Notes under the pieces: model-generated
The model's database searches: none
What the model was told of the DNA's origin: nothing
What the model saw: only the letters and a program-made list of their open reading frames with translations
Made by a program: the position numbers and the translations under genes
Part shown: one piece after another, positions 25,101 to 36,860 of the stretch
Numbering within the stretch: the first letter of the stretch is position 1
Layout: every line of letters starts with the position of its first letter
NCBI GenBank assembly: GCA_003255065.1
Contig: QAOA01008434.1
Location: 66,447 to 130,446 of the forward strand
Direction of reading: 5' to 3'
Source: Cercis canadensis
Lineage: Eukaryota > Streptophyta > Magnoliopsida > Fabales > Fabaceae
Length of the DNA: 64,000 bases

Positions 25101-28100
25101 TGCCCAAGAACATTGCCTTTTGTTTGTAAATTGCTATAGTATCTTCCACTTGAAACTTCTTTCTTGTGGTGCCAGGTTATAAACAATAAGTATGGTTTTG
25201 ACAGACAAGAACCCACCCCTAAAAACCAGGCAGATAAGAGGGGAGAGCCTCCATTCATATATGGGATTTCTATGTCTCACACCCTGCTGATGTGGGATTC
25301 TTGCTCCTGCACCAGAATGGGTAGGATGCCAAGTGCCAACCCAATGATCCCCACAACTCACTTGAATTAATGGAAATTCATCATTTACAAGGTGTTCTAG
25401 TTTTGCAACATAATTTACTGTTATTAGGGTACCGAGATATACATATCTGAGGAAACAGAAATATATATACATGCATAGATATACATATATCAGAATATTA
25501 AAATTAGTATGGAAGAACATACAGGAGATTGAAGATGATCCACCACAAGAGAAGGACCAGAATAAAATATTATCACCAGTAGCTGCTGAGCATGTAACAC
25601 AGCAAGTGGCTCCTCATTGCTAAGCACAAGTTTGGGAAGCTTCTGAACGTGCCTGATTTTGAAAGAGATTGTATTTGTAATCAAGGAAAAAAAAATGAAA
25701 GAAAGCCTGTTCAAAACAAGCAATTTATATTATTTCCAATAAGAAAACAAAATGATGAACCTGCTAAATATCTCAGCAGCATCACGTTCTATAAGAGGTT
25801 TCCCAATCTGTGAGAACAAATATCCAAGGAACTCTTGGGCAGTTGCCGACACATCATCAGAGTCATCAACAACCAAAGCACATAAGCACTCCTACATAAA
25901 CAATTAACAAAAGGAATAATTATTAGAAAGAAGATTAAGAGAAGAACATTACATTATGGAGGATAAATCTAAATGGCAAAGAAAAGTAAAATATAACATA
26001 TAAGCAGTAAAATACAAAGAAACACTTCAAAATAAAAAAGATACCAATTAACATTTAACTTCCATTAAACCAAATTTCCTCATTCCCTTAACATTAATTT
26101 GTGTATTCCTTCTTTCCCCTTCTAAATAAAATTTCTTTTTTTATCCAATAAATGAATATTTTTCATTAAAAAAAATCCCTAACATACACTCTCAAATAAC
26201 GCATCATCAAATGGAGAACTTTGAGATCAACATATAATAACTATTGCCTAAAACTTAATTCGGTCTCTTAACATATTCTAACATGATAATGGGGGACAAT
26301 TTCCAAGATAATAACTATGCAACGGATTAGAAGGAAGAATTGCTGATAAGAGCAGGAGATATTTATCTAAAAGTGCAAACCTAACGTATAGGAGTTGAAA
26401 AAACAAATTAAAGGCAAACCAATTCATAGTACAATCAAATTCCTCTACAGCTGATGCTGTAATTCCTTAAACAAATGTATAGATTTTTTTTGTCCCTCAA
26501 ATAAATAATGTTTTGAAATAAAAAAAGAAATTCTACTAAAGAGAGGAAAAAAGGGATACAAGTATATTGGTGGATAACATATGTGGCTGAACAAAAACAC
26601 TAATAAAGAGTATAGAAAAAACACTTTGATAAGTAATTTTTATTTGACAAAAACTCTTTTTATTAGTAATAATATCATTAAAGAGCACCATGGGGTGCCA
26701 TCAAATTATACATTAGACAAAAGCAGTAGCAAAGAAAAAGAAAAAAATAGTTATTACATCTTAAAATTCAAATTGTCCTGAAAACATCTAAGAAAGATAA
26801 GTAATCATCCATCATTCTGAAGTAGTCTGCCATGAAAATCTTTCCTACTGTAACAATACAGCAAAAATAATTACTTTACTCTGATTAGTATAATCAATTA
26901 ACCAATTACTGAGCCTTTGATGATGTTTTCCATTGTTTGCCAGTTGTGAGGCACTCCAACTGTTCTCCAAAATGTCAAAAGCAAATAAGGAAATAATTGG
27001 CCAATATTTTTTAGACCACATAATTTCATTAGGAAATATTGTTCCAGAAGTAGAGGACTGCCTCAATCACAATTAATTCAATTCAAAATTTTGGAAGATT
27101 TATTTAAATTTATTTGATTTCTGACTTGAGATAGACATGCTCTTGACCACCAGAGGAATTCTAGAAAACTTGCATTTCGATATGTCTAGTACAAACTTTT
27201 AATTGTGTTGCGCCTACTACATTAAAACATACTGATGGCACAAACCTATTAAACTTTAGTTCCAGTTCACCAGTTCAGAGCTCACCAAAAGCATTAGTCT
27301 ACTCTCCCATAGCGTGTACTGGCACTTTGATAAGAGTCCTTTAATGGCAGCAACAAGTCCCTTTCTCACTTTTTGTGAAGGGTGGATACAAATCTGAAAT
27401 TCAATAATTTTACCGATCACATCAACATTAATCAAAAAGCAGAAAAGTTGTAAAAAATTATGAAGGCTGTTAGAAGATCCAGGAAATAAAATCTATTAAA
27501 TTAACCTAAGAGCATACATGTGGAAAAGTTGCACTCAACAGCTTATTTATATGCGTTGATGCTTTCTCTATCCAATCTTTTGTTCGATTCACATGCAAAT
27601 AGCCAATCCCTCCACCAGGATCAGTACTCCCTATATCTTTGAGTTCAGTTTTGGAAGGAGAGGATTTTTCTGCCTCATCACTGGTACCTTCAACAGGTTT
27701 ATTTTGAACACGAGCTTTAACTGGTAGGTGACGAAGCTTTTCCAAAAGAGACAGTGTGGATTTACACTCATTTGAATCAAGTTTAGAAGCAGTTTCAATA
27801 CCCAGGACAGATATATTAGCATCATCCTGGAGGACTATCAAAAGGTACTCCACCAAACCTCTAATTGCTTGGTCAACAGCCTCCACACTTCCAGCAGCCC
27901 CACTTATCATCGTTTTAGAAGCACGTAAAACTTTAGCAAATTGACTTACAACACCAGGTAAAAAGAAGGCCAATGCATCTGCAGTACCCACCTGCAAAAT
28001 GACAAATCAATACAAAAGGTTCTTAGTTGATAAAAGAAAAGGAAGAGAGAAATACAGCCTTATACTCTTAACCAAAGAGAAGGGAAAAAAACAAAAAAGA

Positions 28101-31100
28101 AATTAAATTTTTTTAAAAATATTAATAACTAACTGACTAACGAAGATAGAAGAGGGAGATGAGTACTGATACTCTGGAACAGAGATGGCAAGTAAATGAG
28201 ACTTCAGTCAGTCCTCATTGGATGCAGAAAGTGTCTTCCCAGGGGCATAGGGTGCCAATGTTTTGTTTTAAATCAGTTTTAAGGATGCACAAGTTTTATT
28301 TGCCCTAAATCTCCAACATTTTTATGTCTGGTCCTGTTTGTGAGAAAAGCCTACACAGTGCACACCATTGGCAACTTACATTATGCACATACCGCATGCT
28401 ATAGCGGCAGTGAAAAGGGCAATGCAACAGGGATTGCAATGGGCACCCCTTCTCAAGCTGCACAACATGCCATGGTGCACAATTAATAACTTTGGTGTTA
28501 GACTCACAGTTCCTTTTATCGAATCTCCTTGGTAGATATGCAGAGATTGGAGATCTCTTCAGTATTGATGTCATGTTTGTTTTTCTTTTTTTTCTTTTAT
28601 ATGAGGAGGATATTTTATCCTTCTTTCCTTTTAATGAAATTTTCTTCTTTTACCCCCAAAAGATAGATAACAATACCCTCCAATCTTATTGAACTTCCAG
28701 AAGAGGAACTCACCTCAATAAAACCAAGAGTTGAACACCAACAAGAAGTAAGATAACCAAGTCTGTTCCATAGCAAACTAACATTTAAATTCTGATTCTT
28801 GAAAATTCTTTAGTTCCTCTCAATCCAAAGACACCAATGATCGCAAACAAAACCCATATCTCTATAAGTTTACCATCCTTCATCTTCCAAAACCCCTTCC
28901 AAGCAACCAACAAAAATTCCCTTCTAGCTTTGCAGGTTAAGGGGGTTCTTTGATGAAAAAATTTGAAGAGACTAGAGTGCTCGTTACATATAAGAAAACA
29001 AGCAAAAGTAACTGCTACAGCTTCTTCAAAGAACTAGTTCAACACATTACCTTAGCAACCAGCAGTCGCAAAGTTTTGAAGGCTTCAACTCGGAGTCTTG
29101 TGGAACCTTGATGTCCTCTTGCAGCCTCTGTATCTGCAGCCTTTTCATAAGGCCAAATTACCATTATAAACTTGCATAATAGGCAACCAACTTTCAACAA
29201 TTAAAAACAAAATGGGGGAAATTCCATCCAAGTTGCTTTTAACAAAAAGTTCCTTGAAGTAGTTATTGTGTTATGATAAAATGCTGTTATAAAATTGTAA
29301 TGAAATTTGGTTATTTTGTTCCAAAATGTGATTAGAAAATATAAACCAACGTGGGAAAACTAGGTTGAAAAGAACTGAACTGGAATTTCCCAAGAAAATT
29401 TAATAATGAAAGAATCAACATACTTTAAGAAGAAGCGACAGCCAGTGTCCAACAGCAGCTGAAGCAGTTTGAGAACGGAGAAATGCAAGTAAACATACTT
29501 CTGAGTCTGAACTATATTCGAAAGATGTAACAAAAGGCTGATCCTTGTATGTGTCATCCCAAAGTGAAGGCAAACCAAGGATTTGTTTACATGAACAAGA
29601 CTCATCAGAACAGGAATGTAAATTTAGAAGCAGTTCCTTATAACACAATACAATTCCTTCACGAAACTCCTCTGAAGCCTCGGATGGGGACAGCAAAGCC
29701 CCATATGTTAATTTTTTTAGAAGTAAAACCATCTGTTGACAAATATCACAATTTAGTTTTCTCTCTCTTTATATATATATATAAAGCAACACATTTCAGT
29801 TTAAGCAGCAGCTCAAGGTTGCTTAGGATTCTATAGTGAAGTTATATGATCTGATACAACCATGATATATAAGCCAAAATGACAGTTTACTTGGCTACCA
29901 AAGCAGCTCACACATTAATGACAATAACTGAACAAAAAGCTATTCTAAGCATCCTTCTATCCATCCGAGGCAATTAAACACATTCAGATCATTAGCAACT
30001 ATGCATGACTTCAATAACAAATATTTATACCTTAAACAACTGTAAGTATCAAATACGCTTATCAACAAGTCACTAATAGACTTGTACCCGGGTGTAGTTC
30101 AATGACCACTAATATCCATATCCTACAACTTTGGATTATATCTGTACGATTCCACAGCAGCACATAATTCTAGTACATTAAAGATCATCAGATTCAATAG
30201 AATTTTTTTTTTTCTTCATTGAGAAAGAATTTAGAAAATACAGGATGAACAATCCTCTAAAAAAGAAGATTAATGAAGCTAAAAGCATAGTTACACAGGA
30301 AACCCCAAGAGTTACAACTTAAGATGACAACTCACTGAATATCCACAAGTGGGATTGCTCTAAACAAACCACGAGCTGAACACCAAAGGAGGAAAGATGC
30401 ACATTTGTTAAGAATATAAAATTTTTAAATTTTGTTTTTCAAAAAATCCATTAGATAACTCCATTTGTTCCCAGTTTTACACTAACCGTCCTGATTCCAA
30501 TTTGGCCCTGTGGCTAGAGCACAATGAGAGGGTGCATCAGGGGGTTTAGGTTTCAAGTCTTAGAATTGAAAACACTTATACTGTGAATTGCCTATTTCAG
30601 TAAAATCAGTCCAGCATCCTCGTTTGACATTAAGTAATTTCCTAGTGTCCCTAGATTCTTTTTCCTTTTGATTTGCTCGTTTCATCTTTGGGGAAGACTA
30701 TCCTACACCATTGAGACAAGGCTTACACTGTTTTGGAAATTTAAGTAAACTCCGTAAAATTTAAATTATGTTATCAGTGTCAAAAAAAATGGTGAGACAA
30801 GACCCAATGGTGTAGGGTAGTCTCATCCTTCATCTTTTCTTTCTGTTGAAACAGTGTAATCCTTTTCATGCGTCATGTTCACTTTTTTTTTTCATGCTGT
30901 GAAAAAAAAGCACTTAATAATGCCACTTTTGAATCTTTTATTTTTTTTTTCGATAAAGATCTCAGATACTTATTAAAAGGAAAATAATAATAAAGCACCA
31001 ATTAGAATTTCAGAAGTATACTACATTGGCCAAATGGCAAGGCAAAGCAGCCCACCTGATCCACAGATTTCAAATGACACTTCCTTAGAAGCTCCCTTAA

Positions 31101-33489
31101 ACAATTAACTACACCTTCTGCCACACTGTCACTCACTTTAAATGGTGTCCTCGGAACATCAGATGCAGTAAGCCTTTTAGAATCAACTTTCTGCTCAGAT
31201 CTGCATTCAATTGCTGCATCGAGGAGCAGAAGTAATGGAAACAAAGTGTAGCTGGGAAAAAAAAGAAAAAGAAGAAATACATTGTAAGGGCAAAGTAAGG
31301 ATCAAATTTTCATACAAATCAGTGCAAGAAAATTGTGACCAAATTTTCAGAATATAGATCATGAATTTTTATAACAGAAGAGAACAGTGGGGGAATCAGA
31401 TAGCAGTACTGATTTTGTTGCCATAGAAGTACTGGCAAGAAAACAGCCTAAATTATAGAATTATATTAAATTGAGATTTGGCCGTAGAAGGATCAAATTG
31501 TATCTGAGGAACAGGGGAATACAAAAAAGTAATAAGAGAGGCACACAGGCCAATCAATCGTATAGGTCGTATTCTTGAATTTGGAATGAAAACAGGAATT
31601 CATTAATAATTTACTTTTGATAAAAGAGAAATTTATGAAGAAAACAAAGAGAAGTACATAGAAGGAGGATGAGAAATCCCCTAAAACATCTAAAAATAGA
31701 AAATCAGGGGGGAAAGGAAAAGCATTAGCTCGAAACAGCTTCCTAAACCCTTTGCACATCCAAAAGAGAAACCTCCTAGAAACAATATTAGCTGACATCC
31801 AAAAGGAAGCAAAAAATGTGATGAAGGATTTTATGGACACCTATTGATGATGGGAACTACTTACTGTTAGAAAGAAAATATCATTCGCCAATATATAGAG
31901 ATCATATTCTCTCTTGCTAATTAATCTTAATAATCGGGGTTTTATTCATTGAATACTCAAGTACCTGCAATCCCATTGTAAAGCAATTAAGGTACTCTCC
32001 CCCAAAAACCCCAAATGGAGGCTGCCATTGGGAAACCATACAATTGATCCGGTACAAATATAAATATAGAGGCATAAAAATGATCCTAAAAGATCTAGTA
32101 TTTGGCTATATCCATATTTGCCATACCAATACCCAAAGAATCTATTCCTTCCTCTCCCTCCAAAAACCTCTAAAGTTATCAACAACAGCTCTTCCAAGGT
32201 CTACGCCAAATCCACTATTCACCTGAAACTCAGACAATGCTATACCAAATATAACTAGGCAGCTTACTATTGAAAAAGTATATACCTATGAGACTTAGTT
32301 ATTTAAGCACATATATATCTCTTAGGAAAACACTTAACTCTACTGAGTACTATAGATCAAACAAAAACCTTAACAATCAAGGGCCCATAGCCTTCTGTAG
32401 AAATTTTAGATTGAAACAGGACTCCACAAAGGAATCACAAGAGAAGGAACCGTAGCTTTCTAAAGTCCAAAGTCTTTTGTTTGGACTATTAAATGGATGG
32501 AAAGGACCAAAGGAGTGAGCAGGGAAAGAAGATCAGAACTCTCCCCAAGATCAACATATTGGGAAAGCTGAAAATTCCAAGAAATTCAAAGATACTATAT
32601 TAGAAGATGGTAATAGGTGCCAATGTTCATTTTAAGGACAACACAGACAATAATATGCAATAAAAAATGGAATTCCCCATTTCCCCAAATCTTACAACAG
32701 CAACTGCAACAATATTTTCAACTTTATATTTTTAACTAAAGGGTAAAAGAAAAATAAAAAGGTTGATGATACCTAAGGTACTTGCACCATGCAATGACTC
32801 TAACTTTTTCATACCACCACTATGAAATCATAAATAGGCTAATGCCATCTGATAAAGAAAGAGAATTTGAGACCCCCTTAGCAAAAGCAAACGGGTTTGA
32901 GTAGTAGGCCACTAAACGTACAAGTACCATCCAGTTTAGTCAACATAATTTTGACAAATTAATCATGATTTTTAGACAGAACTAATTGAAACTCAAAGAT
33001 TCAAAAAAGTTGCCCCGTTTTTCATGGTTCTTACATACTAGAAATCAAAGCCTAATATAAATTGCTACTCTCGCACACGATTGCATTCGCTAATACAAGA
33101 TAACAGAATGGTTTTCACCAGTCACCACCAATGAAATCTATATATATTACTCAAAAATTACAATGCCACAACAGAATTTAGTAAATAAATTAAAACAAAA
33201 CAAGATTTTCTGAATAATAATAATAATTTCAGGTGGGTGCGTGAATTTATGAGTTTTAAATTCATGTGGCTTACTCGAAGAAAGGCTGTAAAGTGGTGGG
33301 TGGAGAATTCTGAAGAAACAGAAGCAGCTCAGGAATTGCAGAAGCGTGCTTCTTGGGGTTCTGAATAAGACCCAGAAGCTCTAAACAGTAAGATTTTAAC
33401 TGTAGGAACGCGTTGCTTCCAAGTTGTTCGCTTTCTTCGACTCCTTCTTCTCGGGTCAATGCGTCCATTAATTTCTTCATGTCCTCCAT
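16184..33489 (-). CDS. TTI1: TELO2-interacting protein 1 homologue (TTI1), 17 exons
   Basis: TTI1 is a HEAT/ARM-repeat scaffold that with TELO2 and TTI2 forms the TTT complex, which works with HSP90 to stabilise PIK-related kinases (TOR, ATM, ATR). Exons, in transcription order: 33489-33275, 31251-31056, 29732-29424, 29140-29051, 27991-27518, 27393-27286, 25891-25761, 25652-25523, 24179-23813, 23713-23217, 23086-22907, 22828-22670, 22287-22213, 20508-20377, 18719-18573, 17239-17024, 16834-16184. They join in frame to about 1358 residues, the size expected for plant TTI1. Diagnostic blocks: YTLFPLLLLLDAA, VGTADALAFFLPGVVSQ, SRRYRRTVGSIAGSC, ENRLLPAMNKIWPFLVACI, AVRRCLNVVSSVVQICGGDF. All introns are GT-AG by inspection except that after exon 10 (GAG|GAAATA). 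The end of exon 14 was chosen by reading phase; a small extra exon between 20377 and 18719 is possible. Confidence 0.9.
17360..17690 (-). mobile_element. LINE 3'-end fragment in TTI1 intron
   Basis: Minus-strand reading from about 17680 gives FAVIWCLWFERNARLFQD and then SLPLSLDWDEVVFLASM, the C-terminal tail of the zf-RVT region of plant L1 LINEs. It is followed by an untranslated tail and a poly-A (poly-T on the plus strand). The fragment is 5' truncated and lies in the intron after exon 15, upstream of exon 16. Confidence 0.75.
18258..18400 (-). mobile_element. LINE 3'-tail fragment
   Basis: T-run followed by GAGGATAAAAGAAGAATTGT and a GGAAGAGTACAAGA-type segment. This resembles the untranslated tails of the other minus-strand LINE fragments in this region. 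Only the tail is present. Confidence 0.45.
19190..19520 (+). mobile_element. LINE C-terminal fragment in TTI1 intron
   Basis: Plus-strand reading near 19300 gives SLWGCAMLAILRRIWLERNA, the conserved tail of plant LINE reverse transcriptases (…W..ERN.RIF type). It is followed by a tail that enters a T-rich region (one N at 19553). It lies opposite in sense to TTI1. Confidence 0.65.
20060..20320 (-). mobile_element. Ty1/copia integrase fragment in TTI1 intron
   Basis: The minus-strand frame from 20293 contains FPVSNYRIGKC followed by RVDLWAPSTT, resembling the junction between the pre-integrase zinc-binding region and the integrase core of Ty1/copia polyproteins (…FPVSN….D.WGP…). Spacing and frame are disturbed. 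No LTRs are visible nearby. Confidence 0.5.
24241..24340 (-). mobile_element. LINE 3'-tail fragment
   Basis: A poly-T run followed by GGATAACAGAAGAATTTATT and a GTACAAGGAAGAAGGG segment, like the poly-A end of a minus-strand LINE. It carries no coding remnant. Confidence 0.5.
24601..25010. repeat. 203-bp direct duplication around a single N
   Basis: Bases 24601-24803 recur with few differences at 24808-25010, separated by an N at 24804 and a few bases. It lies in the TTI1 intron between exons 8 and 9. This is likely an un-merged contig overlap. Confidence 0.9.
26096..26175 (+). mobile_element. Possible LINE 3'-tail fragment
   Basis: A pyrimidine-rich segment with ATCCAATAAATGAATATTTT followed by poly-A, similar in form to the LINE tails elsewhere in the window but in plus orientation. 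Only the tail remains. Confidence 0.35.
28570..28675 (+). mobile_element. Possible LINE 3'-tail fragment
   Basis: T-rich tail with an AATGAAATTTTCTTC segment, similar to plus-sense LINE 3' ends. The evidence is only compositional. Confidence 0.3.
28690..28990 (-). mobile_element. LINE C-terminal fragment in TTI1 intron
   Basis: The minus strand around 28840-28700 reads CDHWCLWIERN followed after a stop by RIFKNQNLNVSLLWNRLGY, the zf-RVT tail of plant LINEs. There is a stop and no full domain. Confidence 0.6.
30205..30400 (-). mobile_element. LINE 3'-end fragment in TTI1 intron
   Basis: A poly-T run (the poly-A tail of a minus-strand insertion) followed by an untranslated tail like those of the other LINE ends here. 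The short coding-like part near 30390 is degraded. Confidence 0.45.
31613..31850 (-). mobile_element. LINE C-terminal fragment in TTI1 intron
   Basis: The minus-strand frame gives FFASFWMSANIVSRRF, like the FLASLW-type tail of plant LINE proteins. A 3' tail with TTCATAAATTTCTCTTTTAT precedes a short run at 31613. The fragment is truncated at its 5' end and lies between TTI1 exons 1 and 2. Confidence 0.6.
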
Positions 33490-34186
33490 TGAAAATCCGA
33501 AAAACAAGTTACTCTCTTTGCCTCTAATGATTCACTATTTCAAAACGATTGCAGATACATGGGAGGAAAACAGAGGAAGGAGAGGTGGATAGAAAGGGAG
33601 AAATTAACACCATGGATGAAACTTGAAAGCCTACTGTTGTAACACCTACAAGGGATATAGAAGGAAAAATATGAGAGAACTCTTCTATAACTATAACACC
33701 CAAACGGAACAGGAGAAAGTTTGAGAACTCGAGCTTCAGCTTTCAAAGGGATTTGACTGATTGTAACGTTTTTTTTTTTTTACATTATTTTGACCTTTTT
33801 TTTTTTTTTTTTTTTNNNNNNNNNTTTTTCTTTTTGCTGAGAAATTACATTATTTTGACTTGGAAAATGTAATACACTCCTCAATTAAAACAAGGGGGTA
33901 GAACAAAATTGAGTTGGTTAAATCAAAATTGTAATATATAGAATGATATAAATTTAAGGTTTATAAATAACATTTTTAGACTGATTTATATCACGTTTAG
34001 TTACATAAAAGGATATATTTTTTTATTAGTCCTGCGACTTTTAGGTATAGTAGAAGTGTAGAACCAAGGTATTGTTTTTGGTAGGTATAAATATAAGTTC
34101 TGTTATTCATGTTGGTTCCTATGTAAAAAAAAAAAAGGTATTTATGTGTCGTTGCTATTAAACCCATAAATCATAGACTTTAAAGG
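33490..34186. other. TTI1 5' flank and intergenic DNA
   Basis: This contains the 5' untranslated region and promoter of TTI1 at the left; I cannot pick a TATA box with confidence. A poly-T block with Ns sits at about 33798-33830. No gene recognised. Confidence 0.45.
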
Positions 34187-34325
34187 GACTCCTCAATGGT
34201 TGAGTACTTAGTATTTCATGAAAGAAGTATCGAGTTTTAATCTTATTAAATATAAGTGAAATTAGATTTTAGGAGGAGATAAACTATCTTTATTGTGTAA
34301 CNAACTTCCATTGAACTAAAAAAAA
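34187..34325 (+). mobile_element. SINE (family 3) monomer
   Basis: CTCAATGGTTGAGTACTTAG followed by a TCGAGTTTTAATC B-box-like stretch and a GAGATAAACTATCTTTATTG tail. It aligns with the two tandem units at 61256-61512. A single N lies at 34302 within the tail. No clear target duplication. Confidence 0.5.
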
Positions 34326-34465
34326 AAACTCTCAAATCATGAGTATATTGCGTTATATTGTTATTTTTAGTGCAATTTAAACTATACTGATGATTAGATT
34401 AGTTGAGTAAAATGCATTTTGGAATTATTGATTGTGGAAAATCAGTTTTATGTTTGGATTTTTCT

Positions 34466-36030
34466 TTTTTACCAAGAGATAAAGATAATTATCATTGAAG
34501 ATAAGTTTAAACAGAGACACAGAAGTAGTCACAAAAGGCTTACATGCCTAACTACAACAAAGTGGTAAAAACAAAACACTAGACAGCAGCATCCAAACCC
34601 ATTAACGGGAAACCACAGCAAACCAGAACTCTTTCCAATCCTATGTAGCTTTCATCACTTCTCAGCATCCAAAGAATGTATAGACCTAGCTCTAAATAAC
34701 CATCAGGGGCATTCTTTTGCTCAGGTTTTCAATAAGAGCCAGCCCCAGTTCATCAAGGAAGAATGATTAAGCGAATCAAACCTTAACGTCAAAGGGGACA
34801 TACTGCATGTTACACATGCTTTAAGACAACAAATAAGGAGGTGTAGCTCACATTCTACATCTTCGCTGCACATAGAGCATGTTTCATTGATCTCATGCTG
34901 AATACTAGGGTTAATATTACATATCACTATCAAACTATCATGCAAAAGCCTGCATATAAACATATTTTAAGCTTAGGCATTACCTCCACGGTCTATGTGG
35001 CCTAGTATGGGAAAAGAAGACTGTAGACTTGTCCAAATTCACCTTGCTACCAGTAGTCTTTTCAAGAATCCCAAGAAGTTGAAGTAAACTATCACAAGCA
35101 TTGTCATCCACTTTGCAAAACACAATAGAGTCATCGGCAATGAGGAGATGTGAAATGGATGGGCAATGCCTACCAATCTTCACCCCTTTGATGCATCTCT
35201 CATTCTCAAAGGTGTCCAAAAGATGAAAAACCCTTCTGCTACAATCAAGTAAAGATAAGAAGACAACTGGCCATCTTCTAAGGCCTCTTTGAGGCTTAAA
35301 ATACTCAAAAACTCAAACAGCCGCCGAGAACGATGTTACAGACACACATTGCATTGCATTACCCACTTAATCTACCTACTATTGAAGCCCAATTTGCATA
35401 GAATAATCTCCAAATAGTTCCATTTAACTATATTGTATGCTTTGCTCATATAAAGTTTGACTATCATGTCACAATTTGTTCCTTGTCTCTTGTTTTTCAA
35501 AGTTTGCATCAAGTCATGAGCATTGAGAATGTTATCAGAGATTAATTTTCCTCTTATAAATGCACTTTGTTGGGCTAATGATTTGGTTCACGAAATGTTG
35601 AAACCCCTATTAACACCTTTAATATAATATTATATAGCACACTACACAAATTGATTGGTCAAATCTGACCCATAGATTTGAAATTTTTGACCTTCGGAAT
35701 CAGTGATATAAGTGTATGGTTCATAGAGGAGATCATGTGCCTGTTACAAAAGAAACCCATGACTGTTCCACTCACATCACAACTGATTATTTCCCAAAAG
35801 CCTCTGAAAAAGGCTCCTGTGAACCCATCATCACCAGGTGCACTTGTTGGAGCAATTGAAAATGTTGCATTTTTTACTTCTTCCGCCATGATTGGATGGG
35901 TTAGCTAACGATTCATACATGCAGTAATTTTCTTGAGCATCATGTCAAAAACCTGATCCATGGAAGACGGATTAGACATAGTAAAGAGAGTTTTAAAATA
36001 ATCAATAGCAACCCCATTAAGTGTCTTAGG
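34466..36030 (-). mobile_element. LINE (L1-type) reverse transcriptase remnant
   Basis: Minus-strand blocks in order: MAEEVKNATFSIAPTSAPGDD with FFRGFW and SLIPKVKNFKS (35889-35659), the RT N-terminal part; HLLIADDSIVFC (about 35150), the catalytic ADD block, with TTGSKVNLDKS downstream; and CSMCSEDVECELHLLICC (about 34890), a zinc-finger-like zf-RVT segment. A tail with T-rich DNA begins at about 34466. Stops and frame changes break it. About 400 bp between the first two blocks is poorly conserved. Confidence 0.8.
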
Positions 36031-36160
36031 TCCAAACAAATCCACTTGCAAGAGTCAGAAATGTTTGGTAGTTGAAATATGCGTTGGTTTAAATGATGAT
36101 CATTTTATTTTTCCAAATTGGCATGGTTCACAAACATGATTTTTATCAAATTTATTTTTG
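36031..36160 (-). mobile_element. Ty1/copia integrase fragment abutting the LINE
   Basis: The minus strand reads NHVCEPCQFGKIK, stop, SSFKPTHISTTKHF, stop, LLQVDLFGP: the zinc-binding pre-integrase motif and start of the integrase core of Ty1/copia elements. The frame then runs straight into LINE-like sequence (GVAIDYFKTLF). Two stops within 40 codons show it is dead. Confidence 0.7.
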
Positions 36161-36860
36161 GTCAATTAACAATAATAAGATTGTGTACTAAATTTATTAT
36201 TTCTTTTCTATATTTTTAGCAGTATAGATTTTTTGTATTAAAGTTATTATTTATTTTTAAATGTAGAGTAGAGGAGAAAATGCAGTAGATAAAATAAGAG
36301 ATAGAGTTATGAATCAAATCTTCGACATCATTAATTTTGTTCCATAGCACTCCCAAAAATCCCTTTTGTCTTGTGAAACAACACAACGCAACTATGATTA
36401 ATTTAATAACACATTAATAATCATCAATAAAATGACACCATATTCAACCAACTTTTCGGCTTAAAATGCTTTTATTTATTGATTCCTCTTTTCAGCTTAA
36501 ATTGCTTTTATTTATTGATTCCCCCGTCTCTCGAATTACTGAAAAATTGTGAAAATTATCATGGACAACTATTTGTGTTCAATTAACCTCTAATATCTCA
36601 ATATTTGAGAACTAAATATTTGATAATTTTAAGTTAAATCGCCTTTCAACATAACCATTTAGTCATCACCGAGGCCACTGAGGCTATGGCGATGACAATG
36701 GCCATCAAGGCGCAAAATGAATAGTAATTTTGAACAGTACTATGAACAATAATTTAAAATAAAAGGGAAGTTAGTCTGGCGGTAATCCTTCAAAAAAGCA
36801 GGAAAGGGATTATGAATGCAAATTCTTGTAATGAAACTTAATATTGAAACTTTTGAAGTT
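36161..36860. other. Intergenic DNA, no gene recognised
   Basis: AT-rich with no open frame of interest. A short segment is imperfectly repeated at about 36460-36520 (GCTTTTATTTATTGATTCC occurs twice). Confidence 0.5.

Noticed and set aside
25030-25380. Possible extra TTI1 exon in the intron between exons 8 and 9
   Set aside because: The open frames do not fit the TTI1 reading phase, lack conserved residues, and the flanking exons already join in frame.
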